Shown in pieces: positions 6,201-6,543 of a stretch of 6,543 nt of DNA. A model generated the notes under the pieces. That model saw nothing but the letters and a program-made list of their open reading frames with translations. It had not been told where the DNA came from and searched no databases. The position numbers and the translations under genes were made by a program. The stretch spans positions 34,202 to 40,744 of the forward strand of contig PCAX01000007.1 in assembly GCA_002730795.1 (NCBI GenBank), given 5' to 3'. Origin of the DNA: Chloroflexota bacterium. GTDB taxonomy: Bacteria > Chloroflexota > Dehalococcoidia > Lucifugimonadales > Lucifugimonadaceae. Each line of letters opens with the position of its first letter. Position 1 is the stretch's first letter.

Positions 6201-6399
6201 TTTTTTTAAAGTACCCGGAAACTTAATTCCTAATAATTACTTAATTGAAACTAATATGAGGCTTATTTTTGTTTGCGGCTAATTGTGACCGATGATATTC
6301 TTTTTCTTCGAACGTTCAGAATTGTTCCACTTAAATCAAAAGATTTACATAAGCCTTTTTAATTTTTTAAAGTGATTAAATCATCATAACAAACATTAG
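6201..6399. promoter_or_regulatory. Divergent intergenic region between rdgB and the coxB-like gene
   Basis: A 199-base, very AT-rich spacer that must contain the promoters of both outward-facing genes. I could not find a convincing -35/-10 pair for either direction. Two structures stand out. ACTTAATT occurs twice, at 6221-6228 and 6239-6246, exactly 18 bases apart, with a one-mismatch copy ACTTAAAT at 6329-6336. A cluster of GAA/TTC triplets runs over 6304-6327 and contains the perfect palindromes TTCGAA (6307-6312) and GAACGTTC (6310-6317). Either could be a protein-binding site, but no known regulator consensus fits well. No RNA gene or ORF of note is seen. Confidence 0.45.
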
Positions 6400-6543
6400 A
6401 TGAAATTTAGTTTCAAACAATTAGTACATAAAAACTCTGGGTTCGGAGCATTAATAACTTTTGCCATCTTACTAATTGTTTCAGGTTGTACTCCAAATGA
6501 TCCTCAGTCAACTTTTGGAATTGGGGGTCCAATCGCTAGACAG
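6400..6543 (+). CDS. coxB: Lipoprotein N-terminus, probable cytochrome c oxidase subunit II; 3' end outside window
   Basis: Forty-eight codons are open from the ATG at 6400 to the window edge. The N-terminus is basic (K2, K6, H10, K11), followed by a hydrophobic stretch at about 15-27 and a lipobox V27-S28-G29-C30, so the protein is predicted to be exported and lipid-modified at C30. After the cysteine, NDPQSTFGIGGPIARQ matches the short segment between signal peptide and first membrane helix that I recall from CoxB proteins (PQ-S/N-T followed by GP-A) of heme-copper oxidases. In that case it would be the copper-A subunit of an aerobic terminal oxidase on the outer face of the membrane. The diagnostic CuA motif lies outside the window, so the lipoprotein call is strong and the CoxB call moderate. 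There is no Shine-Dalgarno sequence before the ATG. It diverges from rdgB. Confidence 0.62.
   Translation, partial: MKFSFKQLVHKNSGFGALITFAILLIVSGCTPNDPQSTFGIGGPIARQ

Noticed and set aside
6310..6317. LexA/SOS box at GAACGTTC
   Set aside because: Gram-positive-type boxes have a 4-base gap between GAAC and GTTC; here the half sites abut directly.
6322..6350. Sigma-70 promoter TTGTTC - 17 - TTACAT for the coxB-like gene
   Set aside because: The spacing is right but the -10 matches only three of six consensus bases, which is expected by chance in this composition.
1..6543. CRISPR arrays, insertion sequences, toxin-antitoxin or phage-defence genes
   Set aside because: No spaced repeat array, transposase or small paired ORFs are visible; all long frames are assigned to known families.

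Overview
The window is low-GC bacterial DNA holding eight protein genes, two of them cut by the window edges, and one tRNA. Base composition is even throughout and coding density is high. The only non-coding stretch above 60 bases is the 199-base divergent spacer near the right end. The organism is probably not a proteobacterium. The MoaA text, the rnhA placement and the start of what looks like a lipoprotein CoxB remind me of Chloroflexota (Dehalococcoidia/SAR202-like), but this rests on recalled family resemblance and is tentative. Shine-Dalgarno sequences are weak or absent before most genes, and two genes (moaA, rnhA) must start at TTG.

Left part (1-3391), surface sugar module. On the + strand are the 3' portion of a sialic-acid-synthase-like gene (NeuB type) with an extra C-terminal cupin, and, 5 bases later, a CMP-acylneuraminate cytidylyltransferase. 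Together these make and activate a nonulosonic acid (sialic, legionaminic or a relative; the exact sugar cannot be read here). A full-length ABC exporter of the MsbA/PglK flippase type converges on them from the minus strand with only 3 bases between the stops. By association it may move a lipid-linked glycan or lipid across the membrane.

Middle (3407-3482): a tRNA-Met(CAT) gene with encoded CCA, minus strand, sits exactly between the glycan genes and the housekeeping genes. Its 3' end is 15 bases from the ABC start codon.

Right part (3511-6200), minus strand, reading order rdgB - moaA - rnhA - moaC - tRNA-Met - ABC. RdgB clears non-canonical purine triphosphates. MoaA and MoaC carry out the first two steps of molybdenum cofactor synthesis (GTP to cPMP), with RNase HI wedged between them at 3- and 5-base spacings, so moaA-rnhA-moaC is almost certainly one transcript. 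The 54-base moaA leader holds a perfect 8-bp AT-rich inverted repeat and a three-codon ORF overlapping the moaA start.

Right end (6400-6543, +): the first 48 codons of a lipoprotein gene, probably cytochrome c oxidase subunit II, diverging from rdgB.

I see no convincing undescribed system. The most notable items are the NeuB-SAF-cupin architecture, the tRNA at the glycan/housekeeping junction, the moaA-rnhA-moaC arrangement with forced TTG starts, and the unexplained inverted repeat before moaA.
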